Counted from the stretch's first letter, positions 7,841 to 17,087 are shown. The stretch: 64,000 nucleotides of DNA from JAOUGY01 sp963825585 (GCA_963825585.1 CAWGTX010000009.1:186001-250000); one strand, 5' to 3'. The notes: generated by a model from the letters alone, not told the origin. Program-made: numbers and translations.

Positions 7841-9033
7841 CCGATGAGCTGCGTTCGCGCCTTCGATGGAGGGACACGCTTGCGCTGGCGGGGCTCGGGC
7901 TCCGGTCACGGCCCGGACGTTCGGTGCTGACGGCCCTCGGCATCGCAATCGGAATCGCAGCGATCGTGGCCGTCGTCGGCATCTCCGCCTCGGGGCGAGC
8001 CGACCTGCTGGCACAGTTGGACCGGCTCGGCACCAACCTGCTTCGGGTGGGGCCCGGTCAGGGGATTCTGGGCGGGCCGGCGGAGCTTCCCGACGATGCC
8101 GCGCCGATGGTGGCGCGGGTTGGTCCGGTCCAGGCGGTGAGTTCGGCCGGTTTGGTCGATGCCTCGGTGCGCCGGACCGACCTGATCCCCGAACTCGAGA
8201 CCGGTGGCCTCTCGGTGACGGCGGTCGATCCCGACCTGCTCGACGTACTCGGCGCCGATCTGATGACGGGTCGCTTCATCGACGAACATCTCGGAGCCCT
8301 CCCGGTGGCTGTGTTGGGGGAGGTGGCGGCGGAACGGCTCGGTATCCCCGACATCGCCGTCGAGCGACTGGTCTACGTCGACGGCACCTGGTTCTCGGTG
8401 GTGGGTATCGCTCGCAACCTCGATCTGCATCCCGATCTGGAACGTTCCGTGATGGTCGGCTACCCGATCGCAGCGGAGGTGTTCGGGGAGGTGCCTCCCA
8501 CCGCCCTCTACCTGCGCGTGTTCCCCGAGGCGGCCGACGACATCACCGAGATCCTTCCCACCACCGTCAACCCGCAGAACCCCGACCAGGTGGAGATCAC
8601 CCGACCGGCCGACGCTCTTGCGGCTCGGGAAGCTGCTGACGCCGCCCTCACCCAACTCCTCATCGCGCTCGGCTCGGTCGCCTTGCTCGTCGGTGGCGTG
8701 GCCATCGCCAACGTGATGGTGATGTCGGTGCTGGAACGCCGCATGGAGATAGGTGTTCGCCGGGCTCTGGGCGCCACCCGCGGCCACGTTCGTCGTCAGT
8801 TCCTTCTCGAAGCGGTGATCCTCGCCGGTCTCGGCGGGGTGGTCGGTGTCGGTCTGGGGTCCGTCATCACGTTCGGTTTCGTCACCGTGCGAGGCCTGCC
8901 TCTCTCCCTCCCGGTCGAGGCGCTCGGTGGCGCCGTTGGGGCGGCGCTGCTGATCGGTGCTGTCGCCGGGCTGTACCCGGCGGCGAGAGCGGCGAAGATC
9001 CCACCGTCGCAGGCGGTACGGGGGAGCCAGTAG
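7837..9033 (+). CDS. ABC transporter permease, FtsX/MacB family
   Basis: A 398-residue permease. One membrane helix lies near residues 30-52, followed by a large extracytoplasmic MacB-like domain (about 55-270), then three helices (about 272-295, 325-350, 362-388). The family motif after the second helix is visible (VMSVLERRMEIGVRRALGA), and the protein ends in the common AKIPPSQAVRG sequence. The GTG start overlaps the ATPase stop. It forms the membrane part of the module with the lipoprotein, adaptor and ATPase encoded upstream. Confidence 0.9.
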   Translation: MTDELRSRLRWRDTLALAGLGLRSRPGRSVLTALGIAIGIAAIVAVVGISASGRADLLAQLDRLGTNLLRVGPGQGILGGPAELPDDAAPMVARVGPVQAVSSAGLVDASVRRTDLIPELETGGLSVTAVDPDLLDVLGADLMTGRFIDEHLGALPVAVLGEVAAERLGIPDIAVERLVYVDGTWFSVVGIARNLDLHPDLERSVMVGYPIAAEVFGEVPPTALYLRVFPEAADDITEILPTTVNPQNPDQVEITRPADALAAREAADAALTQLLIALGSVALLVGGVAIANVMVMSVLERRMEIGVRRALGATRGHVRRQFLLEAVILAGLGGVVGVGLGSVITFGFVTVRGLPLSLPVEALGGAVGAALLIGAVAGLYPAARAAKIPPSQAVRGSQ

Positions 9034-9046
9034 AGGAAGCCCGAAC

Positions 9047-9074
9047 GCAGAACGCAGAACGCAGAACGCAGAAC
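9047..9074. repeat. Tandem 7-bp repeat, four GCAGAAC units
   Basis: Four exact GCAGAAC copies, the reverse complement of the GTTCTGC unit at 7144 and 55357. They begin 14 bases after the permease stop. With the array at 7144 they bracket the ATPase-permease pair in inverted orientation. Confidence 0.95.
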
Positions 9075-9136
9075 GCCCGGAAGGTACAACGAGGTCGAGC
9101 AGATAGGCGCACGGCCACCACGCTTTGGGTGCGGGA

Positions 9137-9374
9137 GCTTTGTCCCCCACGGAGTGGGGGAAGGGGTCCCCGTGACGGAGGAGCGGGGTAGGGGGGTCAA
9201 AGCCTGCGAGATGAACTCGCACGCGTTCCGGAACGCGGCCATCAGGCCATGCGATGGCTAGGAGCGTGTCATCATGCTCGCGAGGGATAGGCCCCCCCTA
9301 CCCCGCTCGTTCCTCGCCCCGGCGCCTCGCCGGACGGACCCTTCCCCCTCTCGCAAGCTCGAGGGGGACAAAGC
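9137..9374. repeat. MITE-like element with 12-bp terminal inverted repeats
   Basis: Bounded by GCTTTGTCCCCC (9137-9148) and its exact complement (9363-9374). Inside are a hairpin TCCCCCAC-GGA-GTGGGGGA (9143-9161) and a second inverted pair of 16 bp (9181-9196 and 9293-9308, GAGCGGGGTAGGGGGG). No gene is inside. The right end, CCCCCTCTCGCAAGCTCGA, recurs at 34865. It resembles a non-autonomous mobile element; no target-site duplication was identified. It occupies most of the 551-bp gap between the permease (9033) and the next gene (9585). Confidence 0.6.
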
Positions 9375-9436
9375 GGGTTCCCCATCCGCTGTGCCTCAAC
9401 GTAGAACGTTCCGGACCGGCTCCACAATGCTCCGTG

Positions 9437-9562
9437 CGTGTTGCGTGTTGCGTGTTGCGTCGGACGTCGAACGTTCTGAACCAGAAGCCAGTAGCCAGCA
9501 GCCAGTCGCCAGCAGCCATGAGCTTTGGCTTTCTGCGCTGCCTTCCGTCTTCTGTCTTCCGC
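9437..9562. repeat. Zone of mixed 7-bp tandem repeats
   Basis: Three successive period-7 tracts with different units: CGTGTTG three times (9437-9457), AGCCAGT/AGCCAGC-type five times (9486-9520), and CTTCCGT/CTTCTGT/CTTCCGC (9542-9562). They end about 20 bases before the permease start at 9585. No gene is seen here. Confidence 0.8.
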
Positions 9563-9584
9563 CTTTTCCTCTAGCGTGCTCTCG

Positions 9585-10574
9585 ATGAGCGAGGGGATCT
9601 CTGCGGCTGCCGTGGAAGCGCCAAGGCGTCGCCGTGTGCTGGGGCCCGAGTTGCTGGCGGCCATTCTCGTGCTCACCGTGCTGGCACGGGCGCTGGCTGG
9701 GGAGTTCGTGGGCGACCGCATGCGGTTGTGGTCCACGCTGTTCGTCTCGATCACCTTCCAGGCGCTGCCCTTCCTGGTGCTGGGTGTGGTGGTGAGTGGG
9801 CTCTTGGCCGCCTTCGTGTCACCGGCCGCCCTGGCGAGGGTTCTCCCTTCGAGGGCGGTGTTCTCGGTACCGATCGCCGGTATCGCCGGGGTGGCGCTGC
9901 CGGGATGTGAATGCGGCTCGGTACCCATCGCCGGACGGCTGGTCGCCAACGGCGCCGCTGCCGGGCCCGCCCTGGCGTTTCTGCTCGCTGCTCCCGCCGT
10001 CAACCCCGTTGTGATGATCTCGACCGCTGTCGCATTCCCCGGGCAACCGGCGGTGGTGGCTGCCCGTTTCGCGGCGTCGCTCGCCGCCGCCATGGTGATG
10101 GGATGGCTGTTCGCCGGCCGGTCGGCCGAAGGGTTGGTCGAGCAGGCGCGGCGCCGGATCCAGGCGACCGGATCGAAGTGGAAGATCCTCGCCGACACCG
10201 CCTCCCACGATCTGCTGCACGCCGGCGGCTATCTGGTGGTTGGGGCGATGGCCGCCGCCACCCTCCGGCTGGTGGTGCCCCCATCGGTGTTGGAGGCGGT
10301 CACCGGCAACGAGTTCGTGTCGATCCTGGTGATGGCCCTGCTCGCCGTGGTGTTGTCGATCTGCTCGGAAGCAGACGCCTTCGTGGCGGCCGGTCTGCCG
10401 CAGTTCTCGCTCACCTCACGCCTGGTCTTCATGGTGGTCGGGCCGGCGGTCGACCTGAAACTGGTGGCGCTCCAATCCGGAGTGTTCGGGCGGAAGTTCG
10501 CCGTGCGGTTCGCACCTGCGGCGCTGCTCGTCACCACCCTGACGGCGGTGGCCGCCGGGGCGGTGCTGCTGTGA
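9585..10574 (+). CDS. UPF0718/ArsP-like permease
   Basis: A 329-residue integral membrane protein with about eight to ten hydrophobic segments. The family's cysteine motif is visible as ALPGCECGSVPIAG (about residue 105), with a second conserved patch CSEADAFVAAGL near residue 265. Members of this superfamily (ArsP, YraQ, YcgR) export or move small solutes, including organoarsenicals in the ArsP branch. The pairing with a TIGR03943 protein next door matches the YcgR-YcgQ arrangement of Bacillus rather than ArsP. The substrate is unknown. The ATG at 9585 is preferred because upstream codons lie in repeats. Confidence 0.82.
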   Translation: MSEGISAAAVEAPRRRRVLGPELLAAILVLTVLARALAGEFVGDRMRLWSTLFVSITFQALPFLVLGVVVSGLLAAFVSPAALARVLPSRAVFSVPIAGIAGVALPGCECGSVPIAGRLVANGAAAGPALAFLLAAPAVNPVVMISTAVAFPGQPAVVAARFAASLAAAMVMGWLFAGRSAEGLVEQARRRIQATGSKWKILADTASHDLLHAGGYLVVGAMAAATLRLVVPPSVLEAVTGNEFVSILVMALLAVVLSICSEADAFVAAGLPQFSLTSRLVFMVVGPAVDLKLVALQSGVFGRKFAVRFAPAALLVTTLTAVAAGAVLL

Positions 10575-11284
10575 CGCGGCTCGGTCGGGCAGGCGTGTTG
10601 TTGGGGACGGCCGCGGTGGTGGCGCGCCTCGTCGCCACCGGTGAGTTCACCTGGTTCGTCCAGCGCCAGATGCTGATCCCGCTCGTGCTGGCCGCCATCG
10701 TGGTGGCAGTGCTTGGGTTCTGGATGTGGCGCACCGGTAGTGGAGGGGACCACACCGACGAGCACGAGCACGACCACGTCCCATCGGTCGGATGGCTCTT
10801 CGCCCTCCCCCTCGTGATCGTGCTGGGGGTTTCGCCCACCCAGCTGGGCGCCTTCGCCGCCGAATCCAGCTCCAGCTGGGTTCCCCAGTCGGCGGTGGAG
10901 CCACTCGAGCCCTCGCCGTTCGGAGGGCCGTCCGAGCTGAGGATCTCAGAGTTTCTCCGCCTGGCCTTCTGGGACGAGACCCGCTCGTTGGAAGGCAACC
11001 CGGTGCGACTGACCGGGTTCGTCATCAACGACGATGATCGACCGGGCGGATTCTGGCTCACCCGCTTCGTCGTGTCGTGCTGTGCAGCCGATGGCTCGCC
11101 CGCCCAGGTGTGGGTACCCACCGACGCCCCCCTCGCCGATGAGGTGTGGGTCGAGGTCGAGGGGACCTGGGCGCCCCCCGGCCTCGCCGGCTACCCCGAC
11201 GACGGGTCCGCCGCCGTGGAGCTCTCCGCCCAGGAGATCACACCAATCGACCCTCCCGCCGAACCGTACGAGTGGCCGTTCTGA
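10571..11284 (+). CDS. TIGR03943 (YcgQ-like) membrane protein, partner of UPF0718 permease
   Basis: A 237-residue protein starting with GTG that overlaps the permease stop. Two N-terminal helices (about 5-20 and 30-50) are followed by a short His/Asp/Glu-rich loop (HTDEHEHDH), a third helix, and a soluble C-terminal domain with the family's RFVVSCCAADG motif. The two genes are a conserved pair in Gram-positive bacteria. The His-rich loop suggests a metal ligand, but no function is established from the sequence. Confidence 0.82.
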   Translation: MTRLGRAGVLLGTAAVVARLVATGEFTWFVQRQMLIPLVLAAIVVAVLGFWMWRTGSGGDHTDEHEHDHVPSVGWLFALPLVIVLGVSPTQLGAFAAESSSSWVPQSAVEPLEPSPFGGPSELRISEFLRLAFWDETRSLEGNPVRLTGFVINDDDRPGGFWLTRFVVSCCAADGSPAQVWVPTDAPLADEVWVEVEGTWAPPGLAGYPDDGSAAVELSAQEITPIDPPAEPYEWPF

Positions 11285-11290
11285 CGATGG

Positions 11291-11318
11291 GTACAACGTA
11301 GAACGTAGAACGTACAAC
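11291..11318. repeat. Tandem 7-bp repeat, four GTAGAAC/GTACAAC units
   Basis: Order GTACAAC, GTAGAAC, GTAGAAC, GTACAAC, starting 7 bases after the stop of the TIGR03943 gene. The same two units in another order recur at 36158. It lies in the convergent gap before the alcohol dehydrogenase. Confidence 0.9.
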
Positions 11319-11471
11319 GTATCGCACCACCGACTGCAGGCCACGTCGCAGCGCTTGCAGCTCGTCGGCCTTCGGGGGCCGACCAACTCGTGTCTGTCCT
11401 CGGTGTGCCCTTTCCGGGGGTTGTCCATCCGCCGTTATGTCAGGGCGCGGTTCTGGGCGTTCTGCGTTGTG

Positions 11472-12500
11472 TCACGGCTCGATCACCGTCCGCACGGCAC
11501 CGCCGAATTCCTCCAGCCGGTCCATGACGGCGTTGATCTCGTGGGCGTCGAGGGCGACGCTGCCGGTGACGATCTCGTCGAGGACCAGTTTGCCGGCGAC
11601 GGCCAGGTCGAACAGCAGCGGAATCTCCTGGGCGAGGTGGTCGGTGCAGCCGATGACCTCGCGTTCCCAGGGGGCGAGCTTCGAGAACGGCACGAACTCG
11701 AGAGGCTGGTCGGTGATGCCCACCGCCACCGCCCGGCCCATCACACCCAGGGAGTCGATCGCCTGGGACATGGTCAGGGCCAGGCCGACCACCTCGAGGG
11801 CGATGTCGACGCCGTTCCCCTTGGTGGCGTCGTGAATCTGCTGGACCGGGTCGCCGTGCGAGGCGTCGATCGGGGTGGCGCCGAAGCGGGCGGCGAGCGC
11901 CAGCTTGTCGGGGTTGATGTCGACGGCGAACACCTGACGGGCTCCCCAGGCGAGGGCGATCTGAATGGCCGACATGCCAAGCCCTCCGGTACCGAACACC
12001 GCCACCGTCTCACCCTGAGCCAGGCGGGCCTTGCGGAGCGCGTGCAGCGATGTCGCCGATGAGCACATCATGGCGGCGCCGTGGGCGAACGAGACCTGCT
12101 CCGGGAGGGCGAAGGCGTTGCGGGCCGGAAGGGTGACCGCTTCGGCGTAACCACCGGGGATGCCCTTCCCCAACATGCGCCCTGCCCGGCAGAACTGCTC
12201 GCAGCCGCGCGTGCACCACAGGCACGAACCGCAGCTCGTCTGATAGTGGAGGGCAACACGTTCGCCCAGCCTGGAGGGATCGACCAGCGAACCGGTCTCG
12301 ACGACGATCCCCGCCACCTCGTGGCCAAGCGTCATGGGAAACGAATCGACCGACCAGGGCCCGCTGCGATAGTGCACGTCGGAGTGGCAGATCCCGGCCG
12401 CCTTCACCTCTATCACCACGTCGTTCGGTCCCGGAGCGATGATGTCGACCCGGCGTTCCTCGACCGGTCGTCCCACCTCGATGAGTTGGATGGCGCGCAT
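11472..12500 (-). CDS. Zinc-dependent alcohol dehydrogenase (MDR family)
   Basis: A 342-residue medium-chain dehydrogenase/reductase. Catalytic zinc ligands are C38 in GICHSDVH and H60-E61 in GHE. The structural zinc loop has C90, C93, C96 and C104 (CGSCLWCTRGCEQFC). The Rossmann motif GTGGLGMSAIQ is followed by DINPDK, where the acidic residue favours NAD over NADP. The start at 12500 gives the normal N-terminus; longer in-frame sequence upstream is unlike the family. The substrate cannot be told. It is divergent from the AhpD-like gene. Confidence 0.88.
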   Translation of the reverse strand: MRAIQLIEVGRPVEERRVDIIAPGPNDVVIEVKAAGICHSDVHYRSGPWSVDSFPMTLGHEVAGIVVETGSLVDPSRLGERVALHYQTSCGSCLWCTRGCEQFCRAGRMLGKGIPGGYAEAVTLPARNAFALPEQVSFAHGAAMMCSSATSLHALRKARLAQGETVAVFGTGGLGMSAIQIALAWGARQVFAVDINPDKLALAARFGATPIDASHGDPVQQIHDATKGNGVDIALEVVGLALTMSQAIDSLGVMGRAVAVGITDQPLEFVPFSKLAPWEREVIGCTDHLAQEIPLLFDLAVAGKLVLDEIVTGSVALDAHEINAVMDRLEEFGGAVRTVIEP

Positions 12501-12614
12501 GGATCGGAGGATGCCACACATGGGGCTCACGGGTCGGCGGTGGCTCCGAGGTCCCATCACGCCGGGCCGATCGGCCCTGCCGTCGCAGTGTGTCACACCC
12601 TACGGTGACGCCCC

Positions 12615-12965
12615 ATGGGCCACTATCACGATGTCATCCAGGATCTCCGTCAGCCGACCCGTGAACTCCGCGACGCGATACCGGAAGTGTGGGGAGCATT
12701 CGCCGAAATGCACAAACACGCTGTCGCCGACGGGGTGCTTCCGTCGAAGATCAAGGAACTGATGGCGCTCGCCATCGCCGTCCACGCCGAGTGCGACGGG
12801 TGTATCGCCTACCACGCCCGGGCCGCCGCACTCCGTGGTGCCTCGGTGGAGGAGGCGGCCGAGGCGATGGGCGTGGCTCTGTTGATGGGTGGCGGTCCTG
12901 CCTCGGTGTATGCGCCACGTGCGCTCGCCGCCTTCCGCGAGTTCGCCGAGGCCCAGTCCGGCTGA
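12615..12965 (+). CDS. AhpD-like carboxymuconolactone decarboxylase family protein
   Basis: A 116-residue protein with the AhpD/CMD core: C60-x2-C63-x3-H67 in AECDGCIAYH, preceded by KELMALAIAV. The redox CxxC and the following His are the catalytic set of alkylhydroperoxidase-type members, so a peroxide or thiol redox role is likely. It stands alone, divergent from the alcohol dehydrogenase; a shared control region of 114 bp lies between them. Confidence 0.87.
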   Translation: MGHYHDVIQDLRQPTRELRDAIPEVWGAFAEMHKHAVADGVLPSKIKELMALAIAVHAECDGCIAYHARAAALRGASVEEAAEAMGVALLMGGGPASVYAPRALAAFREFAEAQSG

Positions 12966-13026
12966 TCCTCCTGCCGAGCGGCGACACGGCGATCGGCCGG
13001 TGACCTGCGACTAGCCTGCCGTGCCT

Positions 13027-13839
13027 ATGCGTATCGGGTTTCAGGGTGAGGCGTTCTCGTACTCGGACCAGGCCAGCAGTGAGCTGTTCCCCGAGGAGGA
13101 GCGGATCGGGTATTCGGCGTTCGTGGCCGCATTCGAGGCGTTGCGCGATGGCGCGGTCGATCTGCTGGTTCTCCCCATCGAGAACTCGACCACCGGCAGT
13201 GTGCTCCCGGTCCTCGACCGGCTGCTGCCGGGCAAGGTGCACATCATCGGTGAACACATGGTGGAGGTGAGGCACTGTCTGCTGGCGTCGCCGGGTGCCA
13301 CGCTCGACACCATCGAGCGGGTGCACTCGCATCCCGAGGCCCTCTCGCAGGCCGAGGCCATCCTCACCCATCGTGGGTGGCTCGCCATGCCCGAGCACGA
13401 CACCGCCGGCGCAGTCCGGTTGGTCGCCGAACGCAACGATCCGGCCGAGGCGGCGCTCGGCCCCGAACGGGCGGCCGCACCCAACGGCCTCCAGGTGCTG
13501 ATGCGTCAGGTGATCGACCGTGACCACAACACCACCCGGTTCGTGGTGGTGGCGCCCGGTCAACACCCGATCTCCGACGACGCCGACAAGACGTCTGTCG
13601 CCTTCACCGCGCTGCACCAACCGGGCGCTCTTGCGCTGGCGCTCACCGAGCTCGGTCTACGCGGCGCCAACCTGACCAGGATCGAATCGCGACCCTCCGA
13701 CGCTGCCTGGCAGTACCGGTTCTTCGTGGATCTCACCCATCCGCCCGGCGAGCAAGGACGCAAATCGGTGTTCGAGCCGCCCCTCGCCACGGTTGGCGAC
13801 ATCCGCTTCCTCGGCACCTACAAGGCTGCCACCCGCTGA
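13027..13839 (+). CDS. pheA: Prephenate dehydratase
   Basis: A 270-residue monofunctional enzyme converting prephenate to phenylpyruvate in phenylalanine synthesis. The catalytic domain (1-180) shows FQGEAFSYSD, the LPIENSTTGSV loop and the key NTTRFVVV motif (about residue 172). A C-terminal ACT domain (about 188-265) carries the GALALALTELG and ESRPS motifs that bind phenylalanine for feedback inhibition. GTG at 13021 is an alternative start two codons upstream. No other aromatic amino acid gene is adjacent. Confidence 0.93.
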   Translation: MRIGFQGEAFSYSDQASSELFPEEERIGYSAFVAAFEALRDGAVDLLVLPIENSTTGSVLPVLDRLLPGKVHIIGEHMVEVRHCLLASPGATLDTIERVHSHPEALSQAEAILTHRGWLAMPEHDTAGAVRLVAERNDPAEAALGPERAAAPNGLQVLMRQVIDRDHNTTRFVVVAPGQHPISDDADKTSVAFTALHQPGALALALTELGLRGANLTRIESRPSDAAWQYRFFVDLTHPPGEQGRKSVFEPPLATVGDIRFLGTYKAATR

Positions 13840-13970
13840 ACGCTCCGTCCAGCCGGTGATGGTTCGCCGGGTGTTCCCATGGGGGTCCAACCGGGGTCCG
13901 GTGACGTTCACCTCGGTCCTCCATGCTCGCGTCAACTGATCGACCGACGATCGGAGAAGCTGGAGAGATC

Positions 13971-15983
13971 ATGGGCAAGAGCGACCAGGAGAAGGAACCC
14001 GTCCGCGGTGGAGGCATCACCCGGAGGGACCTGCTGAAGACCGGCGGGGTCGGGCTGGCGAGCGCAGTGGTCATGGGAGCGGGCATCCGGCCGGCGTCAG
14101 CTCAGGTGTCATCCAACGGTGTCCGTCCAGAGGGTGCCCTCACGGAAGCCGATCCCCATGCCTTCACAGAGCGTTCCGAGACACGCAGTACACGACTGGC
14201 CGCGGCCGGCGAAACCTCCATCACGGTCCTGCCGGTCGACCGGGCCAAGTTCCTGGTCGGTTCCATGTTCGATCTGCGGGTCGAGGCGATCGGCGTGGAC
14301 CCCGCCACTGCCGCCATCACCGTCGCGGTGACGGGCCCGTCAGGACCCGCTCCCATCCTCACCGGAGATCCCGAACGGACCAGCTCTGCCGAAGACAGTT
14401 TCGAGATCACCTACAGGGGATTGGTGCTTCCGGACTCCGGTTCCTTCACGGTCACCGCTTCGGTCACGTCGTCGGCCGGCGATGCCGAGACCTCGGTCGG
14501 ATGGAACGTCGTCAAGGCCCGTGGCTCGGGCAAGCGGGCCAGGAACGTGATCTTTTTCCTCGGCGATGGCATGGGCCAGCCGGTCATCACGGCCGCCCGG
14601 ATCCTCTCGAAGGGCATCACAGAGGGCAAGTACCACGGTCTGCTCAACATGGACACGATGGAGTACCGCGGTCTCGTCACCACGTCGGGGATCGACTCCA
14701 TCGCCACAGACTCGGCAAACTCGATGTCCTCGTACATGACCGGTCACAAGTCCTCGGTCAACGCCATGGGTGTGTACGCCGCCAACGACCCCGACCCCAA
14801 CACCCACCCCCGGGTCGAGACCCTCGCCGAGATGCTCAAGCGGACCAGGGACATGAAGGTCGGGGTTGTGACCACCGCCGAGATCCAGGATGCAACGCCG
14901 GCGGCGGTGTGGGCCCGCACGCGACGCCGGGCCGAGTACGTCGAGATCATGGACCAGGCTCTCGATCCGGCGCAGGGTCCCGATGTCATCCTGGGCGGTG
15001 GCATGGCGACCCTGGTGCCGCAGTCGGTGCCGGGCTCACGTCGCACCGACGACCGTGACCTGCGCGACGAGTTCCAGGCAGCCGGATACGGCTACGTGAG
15101 CACCGCCACCGAGTTGGCGAATCTCATGAGCGGGCCTACTCCGGAGAAGCTCATCGGCACCTTCACCATGGGCAACCTGAACGTATACCTGGATCGCGCC
15201 CACAGCCCCGATCCCGATGTGCTGGGCGACTTCCCCGATCAGCCCACGCTCATGGAGATGACCACCGCCGCGCTCGAGATCCTCTCGGAGAGCCCCAAGG
15301 GCTTCATGCTCATGGTCGAGGCGGCCTCGATCGACAAGATGGAACATCCGCTGGACGGTCCACGGGCCGTGTACGACACGATCGAGTTCGACAAGGCGCT
15401 TGGAATCGCACTCGAGTTCGCAGCCAAGGACGGCGAGACGCTGGTGGTGGTGACCGCCGATCACAACCATTCGATGAGCATCGTGGGCACGCACGATCGC
15501 CGCGACAACCCCTCACCTGCGCGTGAGGGCAACGGCGTGTACGGCGACGCCGGGTTCCCCAGCTACGTGGACTCCGATGGCGACGGATTCCCGGACGATC
15601 CCAACCCCGATGTCCAGCTGTTCTTCGGATGGTCGAACCATCCCGACCACAGCGATGACTTCCAGCACAACGGGCGTTTTGCCCAGCCGGCGCTCATCGA
15701 CGCCACCGGGCGGGCCTTCGACAATCCGGACCGGGACCCCGACGCTCTTGTGCAGATCGGAAACCTTCCGTACAACCAGTCGAACTGTGTCCACACGGTG
15801 GAGGACGTCGGTGTGTTCGCCTCAGGCCCGGGTGCTTCGCGGTTCAACGCGGTGCAGGACAACACCGAGATCTTCTACGGGATCGCAGATGCCCTGCGTC
15901 TGGTGCTACCGGTGCGACGACAGCGCGGTCGGGACACGGACAGTGAGCAGCTCGATGCGGGACGAGTGGTGGCGACCGTCTGA
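13971..15983 (+). CDS. Tat-exported alkaline phosphatase (PhoA superfamily)
   Basis: A 670-residue enzyme with a twin-arginine leader (GITRRDLLKTGG, residues 15-26, then a hydrophobic stretch ending PASAQ). After a beta-rich domain of about 150 residues comes the alkaline phosphatase core: FFLGDGMGQPV binds the first metal, TDSANSMSSYMTG holds the nucleophilic serine, and VTADHNHSM gives further metal ligands. It should release phosphate outside the cell. The start at 13971 follows GGAGAGATC and keeps the Tat leader; an ATG at 13923 is less likely. The added N-terminal beta domain is not part of E. coli PhoA. Confidence 0.9.
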   Translation: MGKSDQEKEPVRGGGITRRDLLKTGGVGLASAVVMGAGIRPASAQVSSNGVRPEGALTEADPHAFTERSETRSTRLAAAGETSITVLPVDRAKFLVGSMFDLRVEAIGVDPATAAITVAVTGPSGPAPILTGDPERTSSAEDSFEITYRGLVLPDSGSFTVTASVTSSAGDAETSVGWNVVKARGSGKRARNVIFFLGDGMGQPVITAARILSKGITEGKYHGLLNMDTMEYRGLVTTSGIDSIATDSANSMSSYMTGHKSSVNAMGVYAANDPDPNTHPRVETLAEMLKRTRDMKVGVVTTAEIQDATPAAVWARTRRRAEYVEIMDQALDPAQGPDVILGGGMATLVPQSVPGSRRTDDRDLRDEFQAAGYGYVSTATELANLMSGPTPEKLIGTFTMGNLNVYLDRAHSPDPDVLGDFPDQPTLMEMTTAALEILSESPKGFMLMVEAASIDKMEHPLDGPRAVYDTIEFDKALGIALEFAAKDGETLVVVTADHNHSMSIVGTHDRRDNPSPAREGNGVYGDAGFPSYVDSDGDGFPDDPNPDVQLFFGWSNHPDHSDDFQHNGRFAQPALIDATGRAFDNPDRDPDALVQIGNLPYNQSNCVHTVEDVGVFASGPGASRFNAVQDNTEIFYGIADALRLVLPVRRQRGRDTDSEQLDAGRVVATV

Positions 15984-16021
15984 AGGCCGGATGTGAGGCG
16001 TGGGTTCTCGAGAGGGTAGGC

Positions 16022-16050
16022 GGGTGGGGTCTCGAGGAAAGGCCCCACCC
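16022..16050. terminator. Bidirectional terminator-like hairpin
   Basis: Arms GGGTGGGG and CCCCACCC with a 13-base loop, in the 75-bp gap between the convergent alkaline phosphatase and CpaE-like genes. No T-run follows. Confidence 0.5.
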
Positions 16051-16058
16051 CGCCGCCC

Positions 16059-17087
16059 TCACAGAGCGATCCGCGTTGGCGCTGCTCCGAACACCTCTCT
16101 GGCCAGGTCCGCCAACTCGTAGATCATCGCCTGTGGCGGGGGATCGCCGCACCGCGGCACCCGTACGACCGGTATCACGGCCGCCGGCTCCAGCCCGGTG
16201 GCGGCTCGGACCATCCGAACGGAGTCGCAGCGGTCATCCGGGACCCGATTGGCCACGACCACAGGGGTGGGGCCCGACCAGTCGGCAACCATCCTTCGCG
16301 CCCGCACCAGTCCGGCCGGCGTGGGATCCACCACCAGCACCGGAACGCCGGGGTCGTGGCCCAGGGTCTCGGGGCACACCGGCCCCCCGTCGATGATCAC
16401 TGCCCCGAACTCCTGGCGAGCCATCTCGATGACTCGCACGGTGAGTGACCGACTGAGTGGACCGGCGTCGAGGGGGAGCGTGAGCAGCTCGATCGGATCG
16501 CGGCGGCGGTAGCGGGGTGGTGTGCCCAGGGCCGGATCGGAGCGCTCGAGTCCGGGACCCGGGTCGAGGCCGAGTCGGATGCCCATGCCGGGGGCGTCGG
16601 CGTCGACCTCGGCCAGCAGTGTGCGCCGGCGTGCCGCGCCGATCCAGGCCAGAGCCAGGGCGACTTCGCTCCGTCCCGGTGAGCCCCGGGGCCCCACCAC
16701 GGTCGCCAGGGCCGCGGACGGGGCCTGTGGTCTGGGCGCCGGCGCCAACGAGACGACGGCAGTGAGCATCCTGATCGGCGGCTCATCGTGCTCGAACACG
16801 GCGTCGACCTCGCCCATCGTCATGAGCCGACGCGCCGGGCGGTCGCCCGGAGCCACCACACCGATGACGGTGGTGCCGTTCGCCCGCCATCTCCTCAGGA
16901 GGGCAGCGCTGAGCCACCCGGTCTCGGCTCCGACCACGACCGCGTCGATTCGTTCCAGGTTCTGGTCCACGTCGAAGGCCGAGCGGCAGCGGCTCAGGAT
17001 TCGGACCATCCCGCCCAGGCGGGCGCTGGTGACCAGTTCACGTTCCCACGGCAGGGCGGTGAGAACGGTCGCGATGGCGGGTCTCAC
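16059..17087 (-). CDS. CpaE/MinD-like protein with degenerate Walker A
   Basis: A 342-residue protein. Residues 1-115 look like a receiver-type alpha/beta domain (IDAVVVGAET, TTVIGVVAPG) as in CpaE. Residues 125-340 follow the ParA/MinD fold, with GAVIIDGGP as the Walker B-like strand. The deviant Walker A is VVGPRGSPGRSEVALALA, in which both the signature lysine and the GK lysine are replaced by arginine, so ATP hydrolysis is doubtful. CpaE proteins place pilus or secretion machinery at the pole; no tad genes are adjacent. The GTG start overlaps the upstream gene's stop by 4 bases. Confidence 0.7.
   Translation of the reverse strand: MRPAIATVLTALPWERELVTSARLGGMVRILSRCRSAFDVDQNLERIDAVVVGAETGWLSAALLRRWRANGTTVIGVVAPGDRPARRLMTMGEVDAVFEHDEPPIRMLTAVVSLAPAPRPQAPSAALATVVGPRGSPGRSEVALALAWIGAARRRTLLAEVDADAPGMGIRLGLDPGPGLERSDPALGTPPRYRRRDPIELLTLPLDAGPLSRSLTVRVIEMARQEFGAVIIDGGPVCPETLGHDPGVPVLVVDPTPAGLVRARRMVADWSGPTPVVVANRVPDDRCDSVRMVRAATGLEPAAVIPVVRVPRCGDPPPQAMIYELADLAREVFGAAPTRIAL

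Noticed and set aside
9137..9374. Insertion sequence
   Set aside because: No transposase frame exists inside; only a non-autonomous element fits.
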